Shown piece after piece: positions 6,960 through 13,110 of a DNA stretch of 15,182 nucleotides; within the stretch, counting starts at the first letter, position 1, and the number at the start of each line of letters is the position of its first letter. The stretch is from positions 1-15,182 of the forward strand of contig NZ_CAJLNI010000039.1 of the NCBI RefSeq assembly GCF_905207935.1. Reading direction: 5' to 3'. The notes under the pieces were generated by a model. The model was not told the origin of the DNA. It did not search any database and saw only the letters and a list, made by a program, of their open reading frames with translations. This DNA is from an uncultured Haemophilus sp. Its GTDB lineage: Bacteria > Pseudomonadota > Gammaproteobacteria > Enterobacterales > Pasteurellaceae. The position numbers and the translations under genes were made by a program.

Positions 6960-7469
6960 ATGACAGAACAAGATGATTTCGATCTTTTTCGGGCGGAAAC
7001 AAAAGGGATCAAACCCATCAAGCAAGATACCTTTGTGGCACCTCGTCAAAAGAGCGGTCAAAAAAAATCCCCTTTACGTGATATTCGAGAAAAAGAAGAT
7101 ACGCTTTTCTATTTTTCCGATGAATATGAACCACTGCTAAATGAACATGATGGTGTCATCAAATATTTACGTGAAGGGGAAGATAGCCATTTATTAAAGC
7201 AACTTCGTCGTGGCGATTTTTCACCCGAATTATTTTTGGATTTGCATGGTTTAACCCGTGAGCAAGCCAAAATGGAATTGGCAGCACTGTTATTAGCTTG
7301 TGAAAATGAGCATGTTTATTGCGCGAGCATCATGACCGGCTACGGCACGTTTACGTTGAAAAAACAAATTCCACGTTGGTTAGTTCAGCACCCTAAAGTC
7401 CGAGCGTTACACCAAGCTCCCAAAGAATGGGGCGGAGAAGCCGCGATACTCATTTTAGTGGATGTATAA
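6960..7469 (+). CDS. smrB: SmrB, Smr-domain ribosome-rescue endonuclease
   Basis: The E. coli orthologue (YfcN, 183 residues) is recruited to collided ribosomes and cleaves the mRNA between them, starting rescue. This copy has 169 residues from ATG 6960. A TTG at 6948 would add four residues, but ATG is preferred; the upstream GAG is a weak ribosome site. The N-terminal extension (1-75) includes KQDTF and YFSDEYEPLL, and is the part that contacts the ribosome in E. coli. The Smr domain covers about 85-169 with LRRGDFSPELFLDLHGLT, where DLHG at 94-97 is the DxH catalytic motif. The second motif reads TGYG (126-129), compared with HGHG in E. coli as I recall it, and keeps GxG. It is convergent with argS. 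Codons 29-33 contain a one-mismatch uptake signal (7050-7058). Confidence 0.93.
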   Translation: MTEQDDFDLFRAETKGIKPIKQDTFVAPRQKSGQKKSPLRDIREKEDTLFYFSDEYEPLLNEHDGVIKYLREGEDSHLLKQLRRGDFSPELFLDLHGLTREQAKMELAALLLACENEHVYCASIMTGYGTFTLKKQIPRWLVQHPKVRALHQAPKEWGGEAAILILVDV

Positions 7470-7471
7470 AG

Positions 7472-7508
7472 AAAAAGTGCGGTCGAAATTGACCGCACTT
7501 TTTTACAT
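7472..7508. terminator. Bidirectional uptake-signal terminator between smrB and argS
   Basis: A perfect 13-bp inverted repeat (7472-7484 with 7491-7503) with a 6-base loop. Exact uptake cores lie at 7475-7483 (forward) and 7492-7500 (reverse). The arms end in A/T runs on both sides, so it can stop transcripts from smrB and from argS. Its distal edge touches the argS stop codon at 7503-7505. Confidence 0.93.
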
Positions 7509-9236
7509 TTTTTCGATTGTCTTAATACCTAATAACTCTAAACCCTGTTTTAAGGTTTTCTCTGTAAGAGAAGCGAGTTTTAAACGGCTTAATTTTACGT
7601 TTTCATCTTCTGCATTTAAGATTGGGCAGTGTTCATAGAATGAGGAGAACACACCTGCCAATTCATATAAATAAGCACAGAGGACATGCGGTGTGCCTTC
7701 TTTGCCCACCGTTTGAACCGCTTCTTCAAATTGAAGCAATTTGATCGCTAATGCACGTTCTTTTTCATCTGAAAGCTGAATTTTCGCTTCTGCAAGAGCG
7801 GTTGGGTTCACGTCTGCTTTATTGAAGATTGAACGAATACGCGTATAAGCATATTGCATATAAGGCGCGGTATTACCTTCAAAGCTGAGCATATTGTCCC
7901 AATCGAATACATAGTCAGTCGTGCGGTTTTTAGAAAGATCCGCATATTTCACCGAACCAATACCAACAGCTTCAATAACCGCTGTTTTTTCATCATCAGA
8001 TAAATTGGTATTTTTCTCGTTGATTAATACAGTTGCACGTTCAATCGCTTCATCTAATAAATCTGCTAATTTTACGGTGCCGCCAGTACGAGTTTTGAAT
8101 GGTTTACCATCTTTACCCAACATCATACCGAAGTTTTTATGTTCAAGTGAGAAGCTATCTGGTACATAACCTGCTTTACGCGTAATTAACCACGCTTGTT
8201 GCATGTGTTGGCTTTGACGTGTATCAGAGAACACTAATGCACGATTCGCTTTTAAGGTTTCATAACGGTATTTCGCCGCCGCGATATCGGTAGTGGTATA
8301 AAGGAAACCACCATCTTTCTTCTGTACGATAACGCCCATCGGTTCGCCTTCTTTATTCTTGAATTCATCAAGATAAACGACCAATGCACCTTCATCTTCA
8401 ACTGCTAAACCTTGTTTTTTCAGATCTTCAACGATAGCTGGTAACATTGGGTTATAAAGACTTTCACCCATCACATCTTTTTCGGTCAAGGTGACATTCA
8501 AACGATCGTAGTTGCGTTGGTTTTGTTGCATGGTGATATCGACTAATTTTTTCCACATTGTGCGGCAATATTCATCTCCACCTTGCAATTTCACTACATA
8601 GTTACGGGCTTTTTCAGCGAAAGCTTCATCTTCATCATAATGTTTTTTCGCTTCGCGATAGAATGCTTCAAGATCTTGAAGTTCCATTTCGCTCGCATGT
8701 TCATTTTCCATTTTTTCAAGATAAGCAATAAGCATACCAAATTGCGTACCCCAGTCACCCACGTGATTCGCACGAATAACGTTGTGACCTAAAAATTCAA
8801 GGGTACGAACAACAGCATCACCGATGATGGTAGAACGCAAGTGGCCTACGTGCATTTCTTTCGCAACGTTTGGTGAAGAATAATCAATCACGATGGTTTG
8901 TTTTTCATTTGCGCTGACACCAAGATTTTGATCTTTTAATGCGGCAGAAACATTATTCGCTAACCAAGTTGGATTTAAGAAAATATTAATAAAACCAGGA
9001 CCAGCAATTTCAGTTTTTTCAGCGACATCAGAAAGATCAGCATGATCTAATACTTTTTGTGCAAATTCACGTGGATTTAAACCTAGTTTTTTAGCAGCAG
9101 CCATGATGCCGTTTGCTTGGTAGTCGCCAAATTGTGGTTTACCAGATTGGCGAATAAGCGCATCACATTGTTCATCTGCGCCAGCAGCAATCATCGCTTG
9201 TTTAATTTTATCGGATAAAATAGATTGAATATTCAC
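7503..9236 (-). CDS. argS: Arginyl-tRNA synthetase
   Basis: Class Ia aminoacyl-tRNA synthetase that charges tRNA-Arg; monomeric and cytoplasmic. It has 577 residues, the same as E. coli. The start is GTG 9236, supported by AGGAA about 8 bases upstream and by MNIQSILSDKIKQAM, the normal ArgRS N-terminus. The Add-1 domain covers about 1-110 with KPQFGDYQANG. The HIGH signature appears as HVGH (129-132) within SPNVAKEMHVGHLRST. A canonical KMSKS is absent, as usual for this ArgRS group; the loop is near FGMMLGKDGKPFKTRTGG. The C-terminal DALR anticodon-binding domain begins near MQYAYTRIRSIF. It is divergent from yecM, which also neighbours argS in E. coli. Confidence 0.98.
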   Translation of the reverse strand: MNIQSILSDKIKQAMIAAGADEQCDALIRQSGKPQFGDYQANGIMAAAKKLGLNPREFAQKVLDHADLSDVAEKTEIAGPGFINIFLNPTWLANNVSAALKDQNLGVSANEKQTIVIDYSSPNVAKEMHVGHLRSTIIGDAVVRTLEFLGHNVIRANHVGDWGTQFGMLIAYLEKMENEHASEMELQDLEAFYREAKKHYDEDEAFAEKARNYVVKLQGGDEYCRTMWKKLVDITMQQNQRNYDRLNVTLTEKDVMGESLYNPMLPAIVEDLKKQGLAVEDEGALVVYLDEFKNKEGEPMGVIVQKKDGGFLYTTTDIAAAKYRYETLKANRALVFSDTRQSQHMQQAWLITRKAGYVPDSFSLEHKNFGMMLGKDGKPFKTRTGGTVKLADLLDEAIERATVLINEKNTNLSDDEKTAVIEAVGIGSVKYADLSKNRTTDYVFDWDNMLSFEGNTAPYMQYAYTRIRSIFNKADVNPTALAEAKIQLSDEKERALAIKLLQFEEAVQTVGKEGTPHVLCAYLYELAGVFSSFYEHCPILNAEDENVKLSRLKLASLTEKTLKQGLELLGIKTIEKM

Positions 9237-9256
9237 GGTTTTTCCTAATCTTGAAA

Positions 9257-9284
9257 TTGAATAATGAAAATAATCGGCTATGAT
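9257..9284 (+). promoter_or_regulatory. Predicted promoter of yecM-lipoprotein-pcp
   Basis: -35 TTGAAT (9257-9262, 4 of 6) and -10 TATGAT (9279-9284, 5 of 6) are separated by 16 bases. They lie 40 bases before the yecM ATG, in the divergent gap to argS. Confidence 0.55.
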
Positions 9285-9324
9285 ACCGTTGTTTATAGAT
9301 TTCTCAAAGTAAGAGCAGGAGAAA

Positions 9325-9894
9325 ATGTCAAATTTAATGGAAAAATCGACCGCACTTTATCAAGCGTTGCCTTTATTTCAGGAAAAAATTCAGCAATTAG
9401 CTGCCGTCATGAAAGTGAATTTAGCGGATTATCAAATTGATCATTTAGCTTTAAGAGCAAATACTGAAGAAAAAGCAAAAAATTGGCTGACAGAGTTATT
9501 AAAGTGCGGTAGAATTTTAAGCGGTAATATCGTCAATGGGCGTCCTATCTATTTGATTGAATTAGATGAGCCAGTTGATTTCATTGGTCAGCCTGTCGAT
9601 GTTATTGAATTACCGTTTCCTAAAAATAAACAATATCCCCAAGAAACTTGGGAACATATTGAAATTGTAATGCCGTTTTTATCTCATGAATCTGTTGAGG
9701 ATTGGGTTAATCGAATTTGCAATACATTTTTATGGAAGGAACTAACTCAATTAACCATGAAGGTGAGCGAACCTAAGGTGGAAGGGGAGCAATTGTCCAA
9801 TCCATCCATTGCAGTGAGTTTTGTTGATAAAACAGAAAATCACGTTTGCATAAAGGTTCATCCTTATACAATAAAGAAAATACTCGAGGTTTAG
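9325..9894 (+). CDS. yecM: YecM-family protein (VOC-like fold)
   Basis: A 189-residue cytoplasmic protein closely similar in layout to E. coli YecM (188). YecM has a known structure resembling vicinal-oxygen-chelate or isomerase metal enzymes, but no established function. Matching blocks include DHLALRANT (39-47), NGRPIYLIELDEPV (71-84), VIELPFPKNKQYP (93-105), ETWEHIEIVMP (107-117) and NPSIAVSF near the end. His40, Glu110 and His111 are candidate metal ligands by comparison with the fold; that is an inference. AGGAGA lies 4 bases before the ATG. The frame contains two exact uptake signals, reverse at 9349-9357 (Thr-Ala-Leu) and forward at 9502-9510 (Lys-Cys-Gly-Arg). It is followed after 4 bases by the lipoprotein gene. 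Confidence 0.9.
   Translation: MSNLMEKSTALYQALPLFQEKIQQLAAVMKVNLADYQIDHLALRANTEEKAKNWLTELLKCGRILSGNIVNGRPIYLIELDEPVDFIGQPVDVIELPFPKNKQYPQETWEHIEIVMPFLSHESVEDWVNRICNTFLWKELTQLTMKVSEPKVEGEQLSNPSIAVSFVDKTENHVCIKVHPYTIKKILEV
9349..9357 (-). repeat. Uptake signal inside yecM, first copy
   Basis: Exact 9-base core in reverse orientation near the start of the gene, in the codons for Thr-Ala-Leu. It is too far from the second copy to form a short hairpin. Confidence 0.85.
9502..9510 (+). repeat. Uptake signal inside yecM, second copy
   Basis: Exact 9-base core in forward orientation, encoding part of Leu-Lys-Cys-Gly-Arg. Confidence 0.85.
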
Positions 9895-9898
9895 TGTA

Positions 9899-10198
9899 AT
9901 GAAAAAAATTACCTTAGCATTAACTGTCTTATTAAGTTTAGGTTTATCAGCTTGTTCATCTCAATCACAAAAAGATGAAAGCGCTTATAAAGGTCAAGTT
10001 ATCTTCACCGAATTCCAAGGTGATGATGTAAAATTAACCGTTCGTAAAAACGACTGCTCATACAAACAAGAAGGTGAAACAGAAGTTATCGTTCACAAAT
10101 ACGATTCAACTTTAGTAACTGGTGCTTGTGTGAAAGTATCTGACAACGGTCAAGGCGTGAAAAACGTTTCTACTTGGTCTCCAAGAAACCCAATCTAA
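9899..10198 (+). CDS. Small predicted lipoprotein, family not recognised
   Basis: A 99-residue protein with a type II signal peptide: MKK, a hydrophobic core, then the lipobox LSAC with the lipidated cysteine at residue 19. Ser at +2 predicts sorting to the outer membrane. The mature part (81 residues) looks rich in beta strands and hydrophilic. It contains two further cysteines, Cys53 and Cys77, that could form a periplasmic disulfide. The C-terminus is STWSPRNPI. I recognise no domain. A GAGG site 9 bases upstream of the ATG overlaps the end of yecM, and the gap to yecM is only 4 bases, so coupling is likely. The pcp lipoprotein gene follows after 23 bases. The reading frame is convincing; the function is unknown. 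Confidence 0.85.
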   Translation: MKKITLALTVLLSLGLSACSSQSQKDESAYKGQVIFTEFQGDDVKLTVRKNDCSYKQEGETEVIVHKYDSTLVTGACVKVSDNGQGVKNVSTWSPRNPI

Positions 10199-10221
10199 TT
10201 TATTTTTAGAAGGTTAGTTTT

Positions 10222-10686
10222 ATGAAAAAAGTAACAGTAGCATTAGCACTTATGATGTCTATTGGCTTAACCGGTTGTGCAAACACTGATATTTTTAGCG
10301 GTGATGTGTATGAAGCTGGACAAGCAAAAGAAGCGCGTTCAATTAGCTATGGTACTATTGTTTCTGTTCGTCCTGTTAAAATCCAAGCGGATAATCCAGG
10401 TGTAATCGGTACAGTTGGTGGTGGTGCTTTAGGTGGTATCGCAGGTAGTACAATTGGCGGTGGCACTGGACAAGCAATTGCAACTGCAGTAGGTGCAATT
10501 GGTGGGGCGATTATTGGTAGCAAAGCTGAAGAGAAAATGAGCCAAGTTAATGGTGCAGAGCTTGTTATCAGAAAAGATAATAGAGAAGAGATCGTTGTGG
10601 TTCAAAAAGCGGATCCTAGCTTTAAAGCAGGTCGTCGCGTAAGAATCGTTGGCGGTTCATCATTAAATGTTTCTGTTATCAACTAA
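10222..10686 (+). CDS. pcp: Outer-membrane lipoprotein Pcp (SlyB/17-kDa surface antigen family)
   Basis: A 154-residue lipoprotein. The signal peptide ends in the lipobox LTGC with Cys19 lipidated; Ala at +2 fits outer-membrane localisation. The mature N-terminus ANTDIFSGDVY and the AKEARSISYGTIVSVRPVKIQ segment match the H. influenzae 15-kDa lipoprotein Pcp as I recall it. Residues 60-100 form a glycine-zipper stretch (GTVGGGALGGIAGS and GAIGGAIIGS) typical of the 17-kDa antigen/SlyB fold that inserts in or packs against the membrane. The C-terminal part (110-154) is soluble and beta-rich. SlyB-type proteins support envelope integrity. GAAGG lies 7 bases before the ATG. It is the last gene of the yecM-lipoprotein-pcp unit. 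Confidence 0.93.
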   Translation: MKKVTVALALMMSIGLTGCANTDIFSGDVYEAGQAKEARSISYGTIVSVRPVKIQADNPGVIGTVGGGALGGIAGSTIGGGTGQAIATAVGAIGGAIIGSKAEEKMSQVNGAELVIRKDNREEIVVVQKADPSFKAGRRVRIVGGSSLNVSVIN

Positions 10687-10703
10687 CTTAAACGAAAAAA
10701 TAG

Positions 10704-10737
10704 AAAAAAGCGAGCCATAATAAGGTTCGCTTTTTTT
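10704..10737 (+). terminator. Intrinsic terminator after pcp
   Basis: The 7-bp core stem GCGAGCC / GGTTCGC (10710-10716 with 10724-10730, one G-U pair) is extended by A/T pairs, with a 7-base loop and seven Ts (10731-10737). Unlike most terminators here it contains no uptake signal. Confidence 0.9.
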
Positions 10738-10755
10738 ATGTTTTAAATCAAAAGA

Positions 10756-10764
10756 AAGTGCGGT
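10756..10764 (+). repeat. Single uptake signal upstream of dapD
   Basis: Exact forward core lying between the pcp terminator and the dapD promoter region, with no inverted partner nearby. Confidence 0.88.
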
Positions 10765-10788
10765 TGTTTTTTGCTTGAAAGTTAAAAA

Positions 10789-10794
10789 TATGAT
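10789..10794 (+). promoter_or_regulatory. Possible -10 element of dapD
   Basis: TATGAT matches the -10 consensus at 5 of 6 positions, 42 bases before the ATG. No good -35 stands at the right spacing; TTGTTT at 10764-10769 would need 19 bases. The call is weak. Confidence 0.35.
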
Positions 10795-10836
10795 ACAACT
10801 ATCAACCGTTATTTCACATCAACAATAGGAAGCAAA

Positions 10837-11664
10837 ATGTCAAATTTACAACAAGTTATTGAAGCTGCATTTGAAAAACGTGCGGAAATTACCCCTAAAA
10901 CAGTTGATGCACAAACTCGTGCAGCAATCGAAGAAGTGATCGAAGGATTAGATAGCGGTAAATACCGTGTTGCAGAAAAAATTGATGGTGAATGGGTTAC
11001 TCACCAATGGTTGAAAAAAGCAGTATTATTATCTTTCCGTATCAATGATAACCAAATCATTGATGGTGCTGAAACTAAATATTACGACAAAGTAGCATTA
11101 AAATTTGCTGACTATACTGAAGAGCGTTTTGCTCAAGAAGGTTTCCGTGTCGTACCTTCTGCAACAGTACGTAAAGGCGCATACATTTCTAAAAACTGTG
11201 TATTGATGCCTTCTTATGTAAATATCGGTGCATATGTGGGTGAAGGTACCATGGTTGATACATGGGCAACCGTTGGTTCATGTGCGCAAATTGGTAAAAA
11301 TGTTCACTTATCTGGTGGTGTAGGGATTGGTGGTGTATTAGAGCCATTACAAGCAAACCCAACTATTATCGGTGATAACTGTTTCATCGGTGCGCGTTCT
11401 GAAGTGGTTGAAGGCGTGATTGTTGAAGATGGTTGCGTGATCTCTATGGGCGTATTCATTGGTCAATCAACGAAGATCTACGATCGTGAAACAGGTGAAG
11501 TATTCTATGGCCGCGTTCCTGCTGGTTCTGTAGTGGTTTCAGGTAGCCTTCCATCTAAATGTGGTAAATACAGCTTATACTGTGCAGTGATCGTGAAAAA
11601 AGTTGATGCAAAAACTTTAGGTAAAGTAGGTATCAACGAATTATTGCGCTCTATTGAAGAGTAA
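10837..11664 (+). CDS. dapD: Tetrahydrodipicolinate N-succinyltransferase
   Basis: Catalyses succinyl-CoA + tetrahydrodipicolinate to N-succinyl-2-amino-6-oxopimelate, in the succinylase branch of diaminopimelate and lysine synthesis; cytoplasmic trimer. It has 275 residues (E. coli 274). The N-terminal helical domain is about 1-105. A left-handed beta-helix of hexapeptide repeats follows (about 107-245), with PSYVNIGAYVGEGTMVDTW and GARSEVVEGVIVEDG. Asp141 and Glu189 fall exactly at the positions reported as catalytic in mycobacterial DapD. The KCGKYSLYCAVIVKK segment is near the C-terminus. AGGAAG lies 4 bases before the ATG. It appears to be a single-gene transcript, with terminators on both sides. 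Confidence 0.97.
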   Translation: MSNLQQVIEAAFEKRAEITPKTVDAQTRAAIEEVIEGLDSGKYRVAEKIDGEWVTHQWLKKAVLLSFRINDNQIIDGAETKYYDKVALKFADYTEERFAQEGFRVVPSATVRKGAYISKNCVLMPSYVNIGAYVGEGTMVDTWATVGSCAQIGKNVHLSGGVGIGGVLEPLQANPTIIGDNCFIGARSEVVEGVIVEDGCVISMGVFIGQSTKIYDRETGEVFYGRVPAGSVVVSGSLPSKCGKYSLYCAVIVKKVDAKTLGKVGINELLRSIEE

Positions 11665-11680
11665 TTAAGATCTTATAGAA

Positions 11681-11721
11681 AATAAACCGCACTTTGAAAT
11701 AACTTAGTGCGGTTTTATTTA
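11681..11721 (+). terminator. Uptake-signal terminator after dapD
   Basis: A 10-bp stem (11684-11693 with 11706-11715), extended by A/T pairs, with a 12-base loop and a T-rich tail (11713-11721). The left arm is an exact uptake core (11686-11694, reverse). The right arm is TAGTGCGGT (11705-11713), off by one base. Confidence 0.88.
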
Positions 11722-11733
11722 TTATAGATAATA

Positions 11734-12141
11734 ATGATTAAAAAGTTTATTTTCGTTGTTTTTATATTTTTTTCTATTTGGGGAATGAAAAGCCAATCAG
11801 AAAAAAGATGGGATGCTCTCAAGCACCAAAATCATATTTTATCGGTATTCAATAAAGAAGCTGCTCAATCCATAGATTCTATAGACAATAACACTAAAAT
11901 TTCTTCCTATATCATAATTAATTTTAAAGAAAATACGGAAATATCTCTAATTAAGGATACCTTGGCAAAGACTGGATTTATTTTTCAAAATGATAGATAT
12001 TGTAAGGGAGCAGAAGAAATAGCTCTCTTTATAACTACTAAAATAAACCTCGTTTATCGTTATCCATCTAGAGATTGTGAAAACCATAAAAAAATGACCG
12101 CACTTGTAGATAAAGTGCGGTCATTTTCTTTTCTAAATTAG
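11734..12141 (+). CDS. Unrecognised small secreted or membrane-anchored protein
   Basis: A 135-residue protein of unknown family. The N-terminus MIKKFIFVVFIFFSIWG is a signal peptide or single membrane anchor. No lipobox cysteine follows, so export by Sec or anchoring is expected. The rest is Lys-, Asn- and Ile-rich, with Cys100 and Cys114 as the only cysteines. It is visibly more A+T-rich than its neighbours. There is no Shine-Dalgarno before ATG 11734, and the dapD terminator ends about 12 bases upstream, leaving no room for a separate promoter of usual form. The last 17 codons run through a 15-bp uptake-signal hairpin before a TAG at 12139. The long open frame, export-like N-terminus and fitted position favour a real gene, but expression is doubtful. 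It could be a decaying or recently acquired gene. Confidence 0.6.
   Translation: MIKKFIFVVFIFFSIWGMKSQSEKRWDALKHQNHILSVFNKEAAQSIDSIDNNTKISSYIIINFKENTEISLIKDTLAKTGFIFQNDRYCKGAEEIALFITTKINLVYRYPSRDCENHKKMTALVDKVRSFSFLN
12091..12131. terminator. Uptake-signal hairpin inside the 3' end of the orphan gene
   Basis: A perfect 15-bp inverted repeat (12091-12105 with 12113-12127), loop of 7, and a T-rich tail TTTTCTTTT on the plus side. Exact uptake cores lie at 12097-12105 (reverse) and 12113-12121 (forward). It can end transcripts of both the orphan and the convergent tehB. It is entirely within the coding frame of the orphan, upstream of its stop. Confidence 0.9.
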
Positions 12142-12145
12142 CGAA

Positions 12146-13006
12146 TTATTTTTTTCTTGCTAACATTGTCGCAAATTTTAATTTAATGCGATTGCCGTTT
12201 TCATCGGTTTTGTGTAATTCGCCCATATTTTCGTTGTATTCTAAGAATTCCCAATCTTTGTAGTATTCTTTTAATTCACCTTCAGAGAACGTAAATGAGA
12301 ACGCTAATGGACAAGGTACCTCAGGTGTAGACATCGCTGCTACAATTAAGTTATAACCACCTGGGTTGGTGTGTTCTTGCATATTATTAATAATGGCAGG
12401 AATTCGCTCACGATTTAAGAACATAAATACCACGGTAGATAAAATGAAGTCGTAGTTTTCTTGAATATTGGCGGTGTTAATATCATAAACAGCAGTTTTG
12501 ATATTTAAGTTTTCTTTATCTTTAGTTTCGTTTAAGAAGGCAATGCTGTTTTCGTTGTGATCCCAAGAAGTCACATCATAACCTTTTAAACTTAAATAAA
12601 GGGAGTTACGACCTTGTCCGCAGCCTAAATCTAATACTTTGCAAGGCTTAATAATTTTAGCTGCATCAACCACATCACCATGTGTTGCAGTCATATTATA
12701 TTTTTTGCTGAAGTAATCTTCTTTTTTGCAATAGAAGCCAAGCGTACATTCTAAGTCATCAGAAAGTGCTTCAACTCGGTGCCAGGCTTGTGGCTCGACA
12801 AACGGAATGTTACTTTCTGGCGTGAAAATATGCTCAGCAATAACATCACCATCTTCAGTTAGCTCATAAAACTTAAGTTTACCTTTTAATACCGTAAGTT
12901 TGCCCCAAGTGCCCACTTTTGTATTGTGTTTTTCTTGGAACATTTTAGGTAGTTTATCTTTTGTCCAAACCGGCATTTGTTTATAGCAGATAAGTTCGTT
13001 TGTCAT
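12146..13006 (-). CDS. tehB: Tellurite-resistance methyltransferase TehB
   Basis: S-adenosylmethionine-dependent methyltransferase linked to tellurite resistance; cytoplasmic. The 286 residues equal the two-domain H. influenzae TehB as I recall it and exceed the single-domain E. coli form (197). The N-terminal cupin-like domain (1-95) has KVGTWGKLTVLKG, FTPESNIPF and PQAWHRVE. The methyltransferase domain (about 100-286) has YNMTATHGDVVDA, motif I KVLDLGCGQGRNSLYL (123-138), the acidic SWDHNENSI (147-155, Asp149) and the FILSTVVFMFL segment. AAGGAA lies about 7 bases before the ATG. It lies just downstream of metG on the same strand but behind a metG terminator, so it probably has its own promoter. 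No tehA is present. Confidence 0.95.
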   Translation of the reverse strand: MTNELICYKQMPVWTKDKLPKMFQEKHNTKVGTWGKLTVLKGKLKFYELTEDGDVIAEHIFTPESNIPFVEPQAWHRVEALSDDLECTLGFYCKKEDYFSKKYNMTATHGDVVDAAKIIKPCKVLDLGCGQGRNSLYLSLKGYDVTSWDHNENSIAFLNETKDKENLNIKTAVYDINTANIQENYDFILSTVVFMFLNRERIPAIINNMQEHTNPGGYNLIVAAMSTPEVPCPLAFSFTFSEGELKEYYKDWEFLEYNENMGELHKTDENGNRIKLKFATMLARKK

Positions 13007-13047
13007 AATGAATTCCTTTTAATTTGCATGATAAATAGCTGATTGAT

Positions 13048-13076
13048 ATGGTAGGGTATTTGATTCTATTTGGCAA
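13048..13076 (-). promoter_or_regulatory. Possible tehB promoter
   Basis: Minus-strand -35 TTGCCA (13071-13076, 5 of 6) and -10 TACCAT (13048-13053, 4 of 6) at a 17-base spacing, 41 bases before the ATG. The -35 overlaps the T-tract of the metG terminator, so tehB initiation would begin right where metG transcripts stop. Confidence 0.42.
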
Positions 13077-13100
13077 TAAAAAAGGCGACCGAAGTTGCCT
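13075..13100 (-). terminator. UUCG-capped intrinsic terminator after metG
   Basis: On the minus strand a 7-bp stem with one mismatch (13094-13100 with 13083-13089) is closed by C-UUCG-G, the extra-stable tetraloop, and followed by a T-rich run (TTTTTTATT). It lies 10 bases after the metG stop. Confidence 0.85.
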
Positions 13101-13110
13101 AAATATTAAA

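Noticed and set aside
7050..7058. AAGAGCGGT inside smrB as an uptake signal
   Set aside because: One base differs from the core. A single mismatch of this kind in coding DNA may be chance, so it is not listed as a repeat.
9237..9324. Possible small RNA or tRNA in the argS/yecM gap
   Set aside because: No cloverleaf, strong hairpin or terminator is seen. The gap is explained by divergent promoters and leaders.
1949..12127. Recurring 9-base repeats as a possible CRISPR array or mobile repeat family
   Set aside because: Copies are irregularly spaced, in both orientations and mostly intergenic pairs. They match the known Haemophilus DNA uptake signal exactly.
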